A stretch of DNA of 64,000 nt from Gammaproteobacteria bacterium (GTDB taxonomy: Bacteria > Pseudomonadota > Gammaproteobacteria > Steroidobacterales > Woeseiaceae): the NCBI GenBank assembly GCA_024640305.1, contig JAHEFG010000005.1, forward strand, positions 1-64,000, in the 5' to 3' direction. Made by a program: the position numbers and the translations under genes. The notes beneath the pieces were generated by a model. The model saw nothing but the letters and a program-made list of their open reading frames with translations, did no database searches and was not told where the DNA came from. Of the stretch, positions 42,993 through 52,698 are shown piece by piece. Position 1 is the first letter of the stretch. Each line of letters starts with the position of its first letter.

Positions 42993-43813
42993 TCTGCATT
43001 GCGCAAGAGATCGTTGAGACTGGTTTTCGCTCGCGTCTTCTCATCAACATGCTTCACAATGACGGCACAATACAATGAGTATTTGCCGTCAGTTGATGGC
43101 AGGTTGCCGGGTACTACGACTGACCCGGCCGGAATACGACCATAACTGATTTCACCGGTTTCGCGATCATAGATCCTGGTGCTCTGGCCGATGAACACGC
43201 CCATCGAGATCACCGAGCCTTGCTCGACAACGACGCCTTCAACAACTTCGGAGCGGGCACCGATGAAACAGTTGTCTTCAATGATCGTCGGTCCAGCCTG
43301 CACCGGTTCCAGTACGCCGCCAATGCCGACGCCGCCTGACAAGTGCACGTTCTTGCCGATCTGCGCGCAGCTGCCAACTGTGGCCCATGTATCGACCATC
43401 GTGTTGCTATCGACGTAGGCTCCAATATTAACGTAGCTTGGCATTAGTACGACATCCGGCGCAACGAATGCGCCGCGACGCACGATGGCATCCGGAACCA
43501 CCCTGACGCGATCTGCTTTGAAATCATCTTCGCTGTAATCGGCGTACTTCATGGCTACTTTGTCGTAGAAGCGACTATGTGTGCCAGATATAACCTCGTT
43601 GTCGGTGAGCCGAAAGCTCAGTAGCACGGCTTTTTTCAGCCATTGGTTTACGTGCCAGCTTCCATCGACTTTCTCTGCAACCCGTGCTTTGCCCGCGTCG
43701 AGTTCGTTGATTGCCACACGCACAGCATCAACGAGGGCGCTCTGCTCGTCATCGCTATCCATGCGACCACCGGCATCAAAACCTTTCTCAATAATGTCTA
43801 TCAATTTTTGCAT
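42989..43813 (-). CDS. dapD: 2,3,4,5-tetrahydropyridine-2,6-dicarboxylate N-succinyltransferase DapD
   Basis: The 274-aa enzyme succinylates tetrahydrodipicolinate in the diaminopimelate pathway, using succinyl-CoA. It has an N-terminal helical domain and a left-handed beta-helix of hexapeptide repeats ([43 protein letters not shown]). The length equals that of E. coli DapD. It lies 35 nt downstream of glnD, as in E. coli, and overlaps the ArsC-like gene. Confidence 0.96.
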   Translation of the reverse strand: MQKLIDIIEKGFDAGGRMDSDDEQSALVDAVRVAINELDAGKARVAEKVDGSWHVNQWLKKAVLLSFRLTDNEVISGTHSRFYDKVAMKYADYSEDDFKADRVRVVPDAIVRRGAFVAPDVVLMPSYVNIGAYVDSNTMVDTWATVGSCAQIGKNVHLSGGVGIGGVLEPVQAGPTIIEDNCFIGARSEVVEGVVVEQGSVISMGVFIGQSTRIYDRETGEISYGRIPAGSVVVPGNLPSTDGKYSLYCAVIVKHVDEKTRAKTSLNDLLRNAE

Positions 43814-43848
43814 GCTCTGCTCATTAGGCGAATATTGATTTCGGTCAT

Positions 43849-46521
43849 TTATGACGTTGTGCTTGCCAATTTCTCAGCGAGTTCGTTGCGCAGGCTTTCC
43901 TGGGCTGCTTCAGTCAATGGGCGTCCTCGTTCGTCACTGATATAAAAAACATCTTCGGCTCGTTCGCCGATCGTCATAATTTTTGCCGCTTCTATATCAA
44001 TGCCCTGGGCGATGAAAGCCTGGCCTACAATGCTCAAGAGTCCGGGTCTGTCGGCGGCGACGAGTTCCAGAACGGTGCGGCGATTTGAAATGTCTGAGTC
44101 AAAGTCGATGCTCGTCTTTGTTGTAAACATCCTTGCCTGTCGCGGCACTGAGCGTGTAACTGCTTCCACTTTCTCGTCATCTGCCTTAAATACTCTCGTT
44201 AATGAACGACGAATTTTGCGGAGTCTCGATGCGTCGATTTCGATACGTTTGTCGAGCTCCATGAATACAAACGAATCAATACTGTAGCCGTTTTCCAGCG
44301 GCAAGATACGGGCATCGACGATATTCATGCCGAGTTCGTCCAGCACAGCTGTGGCATGGGCAAATGTTCTCTGTGTGCGCGGCGTGTAAAGCACGGCTTC
44401 AACACCATCACCGTTGCGTTGCCGCCGTACGTCGAGCAAGCCGACCTCAGCTTCCGCATTGGAACCGGCAAGCCAAGTAGTGTGCCAGACGACTTCATTG
44501 GGACGATGACGCAGGAAATAGGCTTCATTGAACAGCTTCCAGACCCTGTCTATCTGTTCGTCACTGACACCGGCCTTCCGCAGTGAATCGCGGGCTTTAC
44601 TTTGCTTTTCCTTGATCAGCTGTTCGCTGTCGATTGGATTCTCCAGCCCACGATGAAATGCGCGCTGCGTCAGTTTGTAGAGATCCTGGAATAGCCGAGC
44701 TTTCCAGGAATTCCATAGCTTTGGGTCTGTACCCCTGACGTCGGCAACTGTCAGCAGATAGAGGTAGTCCAGGTGCAGCGGATCACGGACGATGCCAGCG
44801 AATTCATTGATCACATTCGGGTCACCGATGTCTTTCTTTTGCGCTGTTGTCGACAAGATCAAGTGGTTGCGTACCAGCCATGCCACGGTACGTGCATCGT
44901 ATTCACCAAGACCGTGCTCGAGGCAAAACGACTCCGCGTCCACGGCGCCCAATTCAGAGTGATCGCCGCCGCGACCTTTGGCGATGTCATGAAACAAGCC
45001 GGCCAGGTAGACGATTTCGGGCTTTTCCAGCGCCTGCATAATGGGACTGCAGAAGGGGAATTCCTTGTTATAGCGTGGCAGCGCAAAGCGCCGCAGGTTG
45101 CTGACGACGAATAATGTATGTTCGTCGACCGTGTACGCATGAAACAGGTCGTATTGCATGCGCCCGACGATCCTCCCAAAGGCCGGAATATAAAGACCCA
45201 GGACGCCGTACAGGTTCATGCGCCGAAGTTCGTGCGTGACGCCCTCTGGAGCGCGCAGAATCTGCAGGAATAACCTGTGATTGCGCGGGTTTTGGCGGAA
45301 CCCTTCGTCAATCAGGTAAAGACTCCGCTTGATGAGCCCGACCGTGTACGCGCTAACGCCGCGAATGTCCGAATTTTGCTGCAGTAACAGAAAAACTTCG
45401 AGCAAAGAGGAGGGGTCATTATTGAAAACCTGGTCGTCAACGGTCTGCAGATAACCGTTCTTGATCTGGAATCGCTCGTTGAGCGGCTCCGGGGCCGCTG
45501 TTGGATCCATGAGGATGGCCTCTTCAAACAACTGCAACAGCATCTCGTTAAGGCGACTCAGCTCCATTACGGAGCGGTAGTAGCGCTGCATGAGCTGTTC
45601 GACGGCCAGCGTATAGGTGGCGTCCTCGTATCCAAGCAGTTTGGCGAGGTTGATCTGATGATCGAACAGAATTCGATCTTCGCGGCGCCCGGTCAGTATG
45701 TGCAGCCCGAATCGCACTCGCCACAGAAAGGCCTGGCCTTCGTTGAGCCGCTGTAGCTGCATAGGTGTCAGGAACTTGTGCTGCACCAGTTCATCGAGTG
45801 TCTGCACACCGAAATGGCGTTTGGCGACCCAGCCGATCATCTGAATGTCGCGCAGACCACCCGGGCTGCCTTTGACGTTGGGCTCGAGGTTGTACCCGGT
45901 GTCGTCGTAGCGGTGATGCCGGGCAATCTGTTCTTTGCGCTTTTCCTCGAAAAACTTATCTGGTGGCCAGATTCGATCCGGAGCGGTGTTCTCCAGCATC
46001 TCTTCGAACAATGATACAGGGCCGTCGATGAGTCGCGCCTCGATGAGCGTGGTGGCGACCGTCAGATCCCTCGTCGCCTCATCGACACATTGCGCAACTG
46101 TGCGCACGCTGTGGCCGATCTCGAGCCCCACGTCCCAGAGTGCGGTGATGAAATCCGACAGTTCGGGCTCTACACTGCCAGGGAGCTCATCGGGCACCAG
46201 TAACAGGATGTCGACATCGGAATAGGGGTGTAATTCCGCCCGGCCATAGCCACCTACAGCCACGAGGGAAGCCACTGAAGCGCAGTAATTCGCGTGGCTG
46301 CGCCACAAGTAAGTCAGCAATTGATCAATGACCGCCGCGCGCAGGTGAACCAGGTCGGTGACTGACTCACCGGCATGAAATCGCTGCACAATGTTTTCGC
46401 TGGCCAGATCGAGCGCCTTGCGGGCGCTGCCAGGTTCGTTCTCCACCAGTGCCTCGCACAGAATGCCGATAGCAGCATCTTCTGCGAAGGATTCAGCCCA
46501 TTCAGTTGGCTTATAACTCAT
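43849..46521 (-). CDS. glnD: PII uridylyltransferase / uridylyl-removing enzyme GlnD
   Basis: The 890-aa bifunctional nitrogen sensor has an N-terminal nucleotidyltransferase domain ([19 protein letters not shown], with the two catalytic aspartates), a GlnD-type linker, an HD hydrolase domain ([17 protein letters not shown]) and two C-terminal ACT domains (from about 700) that bind glutamine. It adds UMP to PII when glutamine is low and removes it when high. The order map-glnD-dapD is the same as in E. coli. Confidence 0.96.
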   Translation of the reverse strand: MSYKPTEWAESFAEDAAIGILCEALVENEPGSARKALDLASENIVQRFHAGESVTDLVHLRAAVIDQLLTYLWRSHANYCASVASLVAVGGYGRAELHPYSDVDILLLVPDELPGSVEPELSDFITALWDVGLEIGHSVRTVAQCVDEATRDLTVATTLIEARLIDGPVSLFEEMLENTAPDRIWPPDKFFEEKRKEQIARHHRYDDTGYNLEPNVKGSPGGLRDIQMIGWVAKRHFGVQTLDELVQHKFLTPMQLQRLNEGQAFLWRVRFGLHILTGRREDRILFDHQINLAKLLGYEDATYTLAVEQLMQRYYRSVMELSRLNEMLLQLFEEAILMDPTAAPEPLNERFQIKNGYLQTVDDQVFNNDPSSLLEVFLLLQQNSDIRGVSAYTVGLIKRSLYLIDEGFRQNPRNHRLFLQILRAPEGVTHELRRMNLYGVLGLYIPAFGRIVGRMQYDLFHAYTVDEHTLFVVSNLRRFALPRYNKEFPFCSPIMQALEKPEIVYLAGLFHDIAKGRGGDHSELGAVDAESFCLEHGLGEYDARTVAWLVRNHLILSTTAQKKDIGDPNVINEFAGIVRDPLHLDYLYLLTVADVRGTDPKLWNSWKARLFQDLYKLTQRAFHRGLENPIDSEQLIKEKQSKARDSLRKAGVSDEQIDRVWKLFNEAYFLRHRPNEVVWHTTWLAGSNAEAEVGLLDVRRQRNGDGVEAVLYTPRTQRTFAHATAVLDELGMNIVDARILPLENGYSIDSFVFMELDKRIEIDASRLRKIRRSLTRVFKADDEKVEAVTRSVPRQARMFTTKTSIDFDSDISNRRTVLELVAADRPGLLSIVGQAFIAQGIDIEAAKIMTIGERAEDVFYISDERGRPLTEAAQESLRNELAEKLASTTS

Positions 46522-46543
46522 TGTTTAATAAATAAATACAGTG

Positions 46544-47308
46544 CTATCGATCCGCGGCGCCCAGCGTCAGAACCTCGTAGCCGCTTGCGGTAATGAGCAC
46601 GGTGTGTTCCCACTGGGCTGAAAGGCTGTGATCTTTCGTGACAACAGTCCAGCCGTCGGGCAACAGCTTAACCTGCCGTTTGCCGGCGTTTACCATCGGC
46701 TCGACAGTCATTGTCATTCCTGCCTTGAGTTCCAGGCCTGTTCCACGCTGACCGTAGTGCAGCACTTGCGGATCTTCATGAAATACCCGGCCAATGCCAT
46801 GGCCACAATACTCGCGGACGACTGAACATCGGTTTTTCTCGACATGTTTCTGAATGACGGCGCCAACGTCTCCGAGTCGCTTGCCGGCAGCCAGCTCGTT
46901 TATGCCCAGCCACATTCCGTCGAAAGCCACTTGTGACAGGCGCTGCGCCTGTATGCCGGGCTTGCCGACAAAGAACATGCGACTCGTGTCGCCGTGAAAG
47001 CCGTCCTTAATGACAGTGATATCGATATTGAGCGCATCGCCGGCCTTAAGCATGCGATCGCCCGGAATGCCGTGGCAAACGACGTGGTTAACCGACGTGC
47101 AGATCGACTTGGGGAAGCCGCGGTAGTTGAGCGGCGCGGGAATCGCGTCCTGTACCTCGGTGATATAACGGTGGCAGATAGTATCGAGCTCATCCGTTGT
47201 GACACCTGGTTTGACATAATCACCGATCATATCCAGTACATCGGCTGCCAGGCGTCCGGCAACCCGCATTTTGTCTTGCTCGTCAGCTGTTTTGATCGTT
47301 ACTGTCAT
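46544..47308 (-). CDS. map: Methionine aminopeptidase type I
   Basis: This 254-aa M24 metallopeptidase removes the initiator methionine from nascent proteins. It has CTSVNHVVCHGIPG, the metal ligands in LNIDITVIKDGFHGDTSRMF, CGHGIGRVFHEDP, and the TVEPMVN and WTVVTKDHSLSAQWEHT motifs. The start at 47308 fits the family. No Shine-Dalgarno-like purine run precedes it: the bases just upstream are CCCCCTTTCGATAAA, because an inverted repeat ends only 10 nt before the start codon. It is divergent from rpsB, as in E. coli. Confidence 0.95.
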   Translation of the reverse strand: MTVTIKTADEQDKMRVAGRLAADVLDMIGDYVKPGVTTDELDTICHRYITEVQDAIPAPLNYRGFPKSICTSVNHVVCHGIPGDRMLKAGDALNIDITVIKDGFHGDTSRMFFVGKPGIQAQRLSQVAFDGMWLGINELAAGKRLGDVGAVIQKHVEKNRCSVVREYCGHGIGRVFHEDPQVLHYGQRGTGLELKAGMTMTVEPMVNAGKRQVKLLPDGWTVVTKDHSLSAQWEHTVLITASGYEVLTLGAADR

Positions 47309-47318
47309 TTTATCGAAA

Positions 47319-47367
47319 GGGGGTCGGATCGCTTTTCCAGAAATCGTGAAAAAGCGATCCGACCCCC
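47319..47367. repeat. 18-bp perfect inverted repeat in the map leader
   Basis: GGGGGTCGGATCGCTTTT (47319-47336) is perfectly complementary to AAAAGCGATCCGACCCCC (47350-47367), with a 13-nt loop. The start codon of map is 10 nt from its left edge, so the hairpin lies in the map 5' leader or promoter. It is between divergent genes, so it is not a normal transcription terminator for either. Its core GGATC..TTTTCC.GAAAT resembles part of the family A repeats. Confidence 0.85.
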
Positions 47368-47392
47368 AAAACTTCCCTCAATATATTAGTCG

Positions 47393-47421
47393 TTGTTGGC
47401 CGCAACCGGCTATGGTATAAA
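47393..47421 (+). promoter_or_regulatory. Predicted sigma-70 promoter of rpsB-tsf
   Basis: TTGTTG (47393-47398), a 17-nt spacer and TATAAA (47416-47421), followed at once by GCGCGCGCC, a GC-rich discriminator typical of stringently controlled ribosomal promoters. The position, about 110 nt before rpsB, leaves room for a regulatory leader. Confidence 0.6.
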
Positions 47422-47427
47422 GCGCGC

Positions 47428-47535
47428 GCCCAAGAGGCAATTAATCCACACGATCACCGTCACATAACGCTGGGTGCCCACCAAAAATGGGGGTTGCGAG
47501 ATGGGGTGATCGGAGGCATAACCCGGAGAAATAAA
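47428..47535 (+). promoter_or_regulatory. rpsB leader, probable S2 autoregulatory RNA
   Basis: The untranslated stretch before rpsB is GC-rich and can fold: GGGTGCCCACC with GGGGGTTGC, and GGGGTGATCGGAGGCATAACC close to the start. S2 represses rpsB-tsf through a conserved leader in gammaproteobacteria. This region is the expected place for it, but the exact fold was not computed. Confidence 0.45.
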
Positions 47536-48678
47536 ATGGCAGACGTTTCCATGCGCCAGATGCTAGAGGCTGGCGTGCATTTTGGTCACCAGACCCGTTA
47601 CTGGAACCCGAAGATGGCACCCTACATCTTTGGCGATCGTAACAAAATTCATATCATTAACCTCGAAAAGAGCCTTCCGTTGGCGCGCGAAGCCTGTGCG
47701 TTCGTAAAGGCTACAGTCGCTGATGGCGGCAAGATCCTGTTCGTTGGTACCAAACGAGCTGCGCGTGAAGCCATGCGCACTCACGCGAACAGAGCCGAAA
47801 TGCCTTTCGTCAGTTATCGTTGGCTGGGCGGCATGCTCACGAACTACAAGACGATTCGCCAGTCGGTGAAACGTCTGATGACGTTAGAGAAAATGGCCGA
47901 AGAGGGCGGTTTCGAGGGTCTTACGAAGAAAGAGATTCTTGGCCTGAGCCGTGAGCAGGAGAAGCTCGATCGCAGTCTCGGCGGTATTAAGGACATGAAG
48001 TCCTTGCCGGACGTGCTTTTCATCGTCGACGTCGATCACGAAGACATTGCAGTACGCGAGGCCCGCAAACTTGGAATCCCGGTCGTCGCCATCGTCGATA
48101 CGAATTGTTCGCCGGATAACGTCGACTATGTCATTCCTGGAAACGACGACGCCATGCGCGCTATTGAGCTTTATGCCGCGATGATCGCCGACGCCGCTAT
48201 CGAAGGCAAAGCATCATTGCCGGAAGTCGCGCTTGGCGAAGACGAATTCGTAGAGCTGGACGCTGAGGGCAAGGTCAAGAAATCGACGGGCCGCAAGAAA
48301 AAAGCGGCCAAGAAGGGCCCGGCCAAGAAGAAGGCAGTCATCAAGAAGGCGCCGGCTAAAAAGGCCAAAGCTGAAGATGCTGACAGCAAGGCAGATGAGA
48401 AGGCAGCGGACGAGACGGAGTCTGATACGAAGCCGGTCGAAGCCAAAAAGCCTGAAGCCGAGCCAGTCGAAGCCAAAAAGTCTGACGTAAAGGATGCGAA
48501 AGCGGACAAGGTGCCGGCTGAGAAGGCGGCTGACGAAAAGCCAGCCAAGAAAACCGCCAAAAAAGCTGCCAAGAAGACAGCCAAGAAAGCGGCTAAAGCG
48601 GCACCGAAGAAGACGGCCAAGAAAGCGGCTGACAGCGACACAGATGGCAAGGCGGGCGACAAGTCCGCTGACGAATAA
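47536..48678 (+). CDS. rpsB: 30S ribosomal protein S2 with a long Lys/Ala-rich C-terminal tail
   Basis: The 380-aa product begins with a normal S2 ([55 protein letters not shown]). After about residue 248 comes an about 130-residue low-complexity tail of Lys, Ala, Glu and Asp, beginning [16 protein letters not shown] and ending in repeats such as [11 protein letters not shown]. coli S2 has 241 residues. The tail resembles histone-H1-like or AlgP-like sequences and contains the repeated unit PVEAKK. The start is ATG 47536; an earlier in-frame GTG/ATG at 47494 lies in the leader and is rejected. tsf follows after 18 nt. Confidence 0.95.
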   Translation: MADVSMRQMLEAGVHFGHQTRYWNPKMAPYIFGDRNKIHIINLEKSLPLAREACAFVKATVADGGKILFVGTKRAAREAMRTHANRAEMPFVSYRWLGGMLTNYKTIRQSVKRLMTLEKMAEEGGFEGLTKKEILGLSREQEKLDRSLGGIKDMKSLPDVLFIVDVDHEDIAVREARKLGIPVVAIVDTNCSPDNVDYVIPGNDDAMRAIELYAAMIADAAIEGKASLPEVALGEDEFVELDAEGKVKKSTGRKKKAAKKGPAKKKAVIKKAPAKKAKAEDADSKADEKAADETESDTKPVEAKKPEAEPVEAKKSDVKDAKADKVPAEKAADEKPAKKTAKKAAKKTAKKAAKAAPKKTAKKAADSDTDGKAGDKSADE

Positions 48679-48696
48679 CGTTTAAGAGGTAAGAAG

Positions 48697-49578
48697 ATGT
48701 CGATTAGTGCATCGATGGTCAAAGAACTCCGTGAGCGCACTGGCGCTGGCATGATGGAGTGCAAGAAAGCGCTGGTAGAGACCGGTGGCGATCTCAATGC
48801 TGCTGCGGAGCATTTGCGCAAGTCTGGTCAGGCAAAAGCTGACAAGAAGGCGGGTCGCGTAGCGGCTGATGGCCGCATTGTAGTTGCTGCAGAAGGCAAC
48901 AAGGCCGTTATTGTCGAGGTGAATTCGGAGACGGATTTTGTCGCCAAAGACGAGAATTTTACGGCGTTTTCTGACGCAGTTGCTGCGACCGCGCTTGCCG
49001 CCGGCACAACAGACGTCGAAGCCCTGTCTGCCGAGACGCTGCCTGACGGACGTACGGTTGAGCTGGCCCGCACCGAGCTGATCAGCAAGGTAGGCGAAAA
49101 CATCGGCGTTCGACGCATCGCGTTCGTTGAATCTGGCGGCGTTTTGGCCAGTTACACGCACGGTGCACGTATTGGCGCTGTAGTTGCCCTGGAAGGCGGT
49201 GACGAAGCGCTGGCTCGTGACATCGCCATGCACGTCGCGGCCAGCAACCCGACCTGCATCGATGAGACTGGTGTTCCTGCAGAAACCCTGGAGAACGAGA
49301 AACGCATTCTGACCGAGCAGGCGCTGGATTCCGGCAAGCCTGCCGAAATCGTCGAAAAGATGGTTCTCGGTCGCATTAACAAGTTTCTCAAGGAAATCAC
49401 GCTGGTCGGTCAGCCGTTCGTCAAGGATCCCGATGTCAGCGTTGGCAAGCTGCTGAAGGGTGCCGGCGCGACCGTCTCCGCATTTGTGCGTTTCGAAGTT
49501 GGCGAGGGCATCGAGAAGAAGCAGGAAAACTTCGCGGACGAGGTCATGAAACAGATCGAGGACGCGAAAAAAGGATAA
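48697..49578 (+). CDS. tsf: Elongation factor Ts
   Basis: The 293-aa guanine-nucleotide exchange factor for EF-Tu. It starts with an N-terminal UBA-like domain ([19 protein letters not shown]) and the [10 protein letters not shown] motif that contacts EF-Tu, followed by the two core subdomains ([21 protein letters not shown]). The length matches E. coli (283 aa). It is co-transcribed with rpsB, 18 nt upstream. Confidence 0.96.
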   Translation: MSISASMVKELRERTGAGMMECKKALVETGGDLNAAAEHLRKSGQAKADKKAGRVAADGRIVVAAEGNKAVIVEVNSETDFVAKDENFTAFSDAVAATALAAGTTDVEALSAETLPDGRTVELARTELISKVGENIGVRRIAFVESGGVLASYTHGARIGAVVALEGGDEALARDIAMHVAASNPTCIDETGVPAETLENEKRILTEQALDSGKPAEIVEKMVLGRINKFLKEITLVGQPFVKDPDVSVGKLLKGAGATVSAFVRFEVGEGIEKKQENFADEVMKQIEDAKKG

Positions 49579-49601
49579 CGACAAATCTGAGTAATGTCGT
49601 T
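49577..49601 (+). terminator. Weak hairpin after tsf
   Basis: AACGACA (49577-49583) can pair with TGTCGTT (49595-49601), with an 11-nt loop, at the tsf stop. A T-rich but interrupted stretch follows. It could attenuate transcription into pyrH; as an intrinsic terminator it is weak. Confidence 0.25.
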
Positions 49602-49714
49602 TAAGCCTTTGATTTAATAGAGACTAGCAGCTTCGAATACGCTAGAATCAATGGCCTTTCGGATCGCCTGGAAAACGGCGCCCGACCGAGTCGAACAATA
49701 CAAGGCATGCATTT

Positions 49715-50437
49715 ATGAGTGACTCCCCGGTTCGATACCGTCGCGTTTTGCTGAAACTCAGTGGTGAAGCACTGATGGGCGACCTCGACTACGGCATCGA
49801 ACCCAAGGTCATTCAGCGCATCGCCGCTGAAATAGCCACTGCCCGCGACAGCGGCGTCGAGATTGCAATTGTCATCGGTGGCGGCAACATTTTCCGTGGT
49901 GCAGGCCTCGCCCGAGCCGGAATGGATCGGGTCACTGGCGACTACATGGGCATGCTTGCCACGGTCATGAACGCCCTGGCGATTCAGGACGCACTCGAGT
50001 CGGCCGGCGTGTTTGCGCGCGTCATGTCCGCGTTGCAAATCCACGAAGTGTGCGAGGACTACATACGCCGCCGGGCCATTCGCCACCTTGAGAAAGGGCG
50101 TGTAGTCATTCTCGCTGCCGGAACCGGCAATCCATTCTTTACCACCGATACTGCGGCAAGTCTGCGCGCCATCGAGATCGGGGCGGACGTCTTGCTCAAA
50201 GCGACCAAGGTGGACGGCGTTTACGATGACGACCCCGTGAGGAATCCGTCTGCCAAGCGTTACGACACGGTGTCGTTCGATACGGTACTTGCAGATAAAC
50301 TGTCTGTTATGGATGCGACGGCTATTGTGATGTGTCGCGACAATGATCTGCCGCTGCGTGTATTCGACCTGGGCCAGGCGGGCGCCTTGATTCAGGCCAT
50401 TTCGGGTGATGAGGTCGGCACTGTAGTAACAGCCTGA
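49715..50437 (+). CDS. pyrH: UMP kinase PyrH
   Basis: This 240-aa amino-acid-kinase-fold enzyme phosphorylates UMP to UDP. It has the [11 protein letters not shown] start, GGGNIFRG phosphate-binding loop, [19 protein letters not shown] and the ATP-binding [14 protein letters not shown] region. Its length and position after tsf match other gammaproteobacteria. A 136-nt gap before it may hold its own promoter. Confidence 0.97.
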   Translation: MSDSPVRYRRVLLKLSGEALMGDLDYGIEPKVIQRIAAEIATARDSGVEIAIVIGGGNIFRGAGLARAGMDRVTGDYMGMLATVMNALAIQDALESAGVFARVMSALQIHEVCEDYIRRRAIRHLEKGRVVILAAGTGNPFFTTDTAASLRAIEIGADVLLKATKVDGVYDDDPVRNPSAKRYDTVSFDTVLADKLSVMDATAIVMCRDNDLPLRVFDLGQAGALIQAISGDEVGTVVTA

Positions 50438-50481
50438 CTCAGGTAGCACGCCGTTCAGAACCGAGCAAAGAGGGTATAGAC

Positions 50482-51039
50482 GTGTTGGATGACATTAAGA
50501 AAGATGCAGGTGAACGCATGTCCAAGAGCGTGGCAGCGTTGCAGCAGGAATTTACCAAGATCCGGACGGGCCGTGCCCATACGAGCCTCCTTGATCACAT
50601 TACCGTCGAGTATTACGGCTCACAGGTTCCGTTGAACCAGGTATCCAATGTTGGTATCGAGGATTCACGCACGTTGATCGTGACGCCCTGGGAGAAAGAC
50701 ATGGTAGCCGTTATTGAGAAGGCCATTATGACGTCCGATCTCGGATTGAATCCGGTCTCCGCGGGTACAGTCATTCGAGTGCCGCTGCCGGCGCTGACAG
50801 AAGAACGCAGGAAAGACATGATTCGTATTGTCCGCCATGAAGCGGAAGGTGGACGCATCGCTATCAGAAACATTCGTCGCGATGCGCTTGGCGACGCCAA
50901 GGATCTGCTCAAGGAGAAGATGATTGGCGAAGACGACGAACACCGGGCACATGATGAAATCCAGGCAATCACTGACAAGTACGTGGCTGAAATCGACAAG
51001 GTACTGGCTGAGAAAGAAAGCGAGTTATTGGAAATCTAG
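50482..51039 (+). CDS. frr: Ribosome recycling factor
   Basis: The 185-aa two-domain protein works with EF-G to split post-termination ribosomes. It has the L-shaped family's helical ends ([37 protein letters not shown]) and the beta domain [14 protein letters not shown]. The length equals E. coli RRF, and it lies between pyrH and uppS as usual. Confidence 0.97.
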   Translation: MLDDIKKDAGERMSKSVAALQQEFTKIRTGRAHTSLLDHITVEYYGSQVPLNQVSNVGIEDSRTLIVTPWEKDMVAVIEKAIMTSDLGLNPVSAGTVIRVPLPALTEERRKDMIRIVRHEAEGGRIAIRNIRRDALGDAKDLLKEKMIGEDDEHRAHDEIQAITDKYVAEIDKVLAEKESELLEI

Positions 51040-51070
51040 GACGTCCCTGGCGGATTTCTTTTATTCATCA

Positions 51071-51808
51071 ATGACAGCGAACGACCACATCCCCGAGCAC
51101 GTCGCCATAATCATGGATGGTAATGGCCGGTGGGCCAGAAAACGTGCTTTGCCGCGTCACGCAGGGCATCGATCCGGCGTTGGCTCGGTACGACAGGCCG
51201 TTGAAGCGGCCGGTAAGCACGGTGTTAAGGTCTTGACTTTATTCGCTTTTAGTAGCGAAAACTGGTCCAGGCCCCGAGAAGAAGTCAGCAAGCTGATGGG
51301 ACTTTTTGTCGAGGCGCTGCAACGAGAGGTCGACGACCTGCATCGTAATAACGTACGCCTTGAATTTATTGGAGCTCGAGAGCGATTGCAGGCCAACCTC
51401 GTCGAGAAGATTGCCAGTGCTGAAGAGCAGACAAGTTCAAACACTGGTCTACGGTTAATGGTTGCGGTTGCCTACGGTGGACGTTGGGATATCGCCCAGG
51501 CTGCGAAACGCCTGGCCGGGCGTGCGGTCGATGGCCAGATTTCCGTAGATGACATCAATGATGCGGCTGTAGCTCGGGAGCTTCAGTTGGGTGACTTGCC
51601 GGATCCGGATCTTTTGATCAGGACTGGCGGTGAGCGGCGAATCAGCAATTTTTTGCTTTGGCACCTGGCGTATTCGGAGCTGTATTTTTGCGACACGCTG
51701 TGGCCGGATTTTGGTGCAGAGCAGTTTGATGCAGCATTGGATTTCTTTGCACAGCGACAGCGCCGATACGGCCATACCGCTGAGCAGATAGAGGCAGTCA
51801 GCTCATGA
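51071..51808 (+). CDS. uppS: Undecaprenyl diphosphate synthase
   Basis: The 245-aa cis-prenyltransferase makes the C55 lipid carrier for peptidoglycan and polysaccharide synthesis. It has IIMDGNGRWARKR with catalytic Asp16, LTLFAFSSENWSRP, and the end motif LLIRTGGERRISNFLLWHLAYSE. The start was set at ATG 51071 because the family begins just before this motif; an open frame from 50924 overlaps frr and is rejected. It overlaps cdsA by 4 nt. Confidence 0.95.
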   Translation: MTANDHIPEHVAIIMDGNGRWARKRALPRHAGHRSGVGSVRQAVEAAGKHGVKVLTLFAFSSENWSRPREEVSKLMGLFVEALQREVDDLHRNNVRLEFIGARERLQANLVEKIASAEEQTSSNTGLRLMVAVAYGGRWDIAQAAKRLAGRAVDGQISVDDINDAAVARELQLGDLPDPDLLIRTGGERRISNFLLWHLAYSELYFCDTLWPDFGAEQFDAALDFFAQRQRRYGHTAEQIEAVSS

Positions 51809-52587
51809 AGCAGAGGGTAATTACAGCCATCATAGCCTTGCTGCTGCTGACGTTAGTCCTGTTCTTCGTTCCGCCGATGGTCGCCCAGGTTGTAATTATT
51901 GCGGTGATACTCGCCGGCGCCTGGGAGTGGTCCGCGTTTCTCGGCACATCCGGCAACGCCATGCGAATTTTGTACGTATGTGGCATCGGGGTTTTGCTCG
52001 CGGCAGTGACATTTGTGCCAGGTATGGATGCAAGCCTGGTGTTAAAAATCTCGCTGGCGTGGTGGGTGGTGGCGCTCGTGTGGACATTTTTCTATCCAAC
52101 AGCTATTCCACTTGCGGTTCGCTGGATCGTTGGAGTATTTGTCCTCGTGCCGGTTTACCTGGCGCTGGTGTTACTTTACCAGGCCGATCCATCCATACTG
52201 TTGTTTGCGTTATTGGTTGTCTGGGTGGCAGACAGCGGGGCGTTTTTTGCGGGCAAGACCATGGGCAGAGTAAAGCTCGCTCCGAGTATCAGCCCGGGCA
52301 AGACCTGGGAAGGCGTTATCGGTGGGCTTGTTGCTGTTGGTCTGTTAGCGTCTGTGCGATCCGTTTGGGTCGGGACGGATCTCAGTGTATTTGTGCCTTT
52401 TTGCCTGGCGGCTGCGTGTTTGTCCGTTGTAGGTGACCTGACGATCAGCATGTTCAAGCGCAATTCCGGCGTTAAGGACAGCGGTACACTGTTTCCGGGA
52501 CACGGCGGTGTGCTGGATAGAATCGATAGTGTCGCGGCAGCGGCGCCTTTATTTGCGCTGGGCGCAAGTTGGGTGGGGCTGAAATGA
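51805..52587 (+). CDS. cdsA: Phosphatidate cytidylyltransferase CdsA
   Basis: This 260-aa inner-membrane enzyme makes CDP-diacylglycerol from phosphatidate and CTP. It has about seven or eight membrane helices and the CDS signature near the C-terminus (SMFKRNSGVKDSGTLFPGHG followed by GVLDRIDS). It is translationally coupled to uppS. In most gammaproteobacteria dxr follows, but here the next gene is rseP. Confidence 0.94.
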   Translation: MKQRVITAIIALLLLTLVLFFVPPMVAQVVIIAVILAGAWEWSAFLGTSGNAMRILYVCGIGVLLAAVTFVPGMDASLVLKISLAWWVVALVWTFFYPTAIPLAVRWIVGVFVLVPVYLALVLLYQADPSILLFALLVVWVADSGAFFAGKTMGRVKLAPSISPGKTWEGVIGGLVAVGLLASVRSVWVGTDLSVFVPFCLAAACLSVVGDLTISMFKRNSGVKDSGTLFPGHGGVLDRIDSVAAAAPLFALGASWVGLK

Positions 52588-52698
52588 CGCCCTCGTTCAG
52601 TTTCAATTCATGGCACAGCTGTGACACTGGTTGGAACTGCTGCCAGAGTCGCAAGTCAATACTATGCGATGAGCATTCGTTAGAGGATATGGCTATCA

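Noticed and set aside
48682-49584. A 300-codon minus-strand open frame opposite tsf, and a 216-codon one opposite the rpsB tail.
   Set aside because: Both mirror strongly coding plus-strand genes; the latter is low-complexity Ala/Ser/Phe from reversed Lys/Ala codons.
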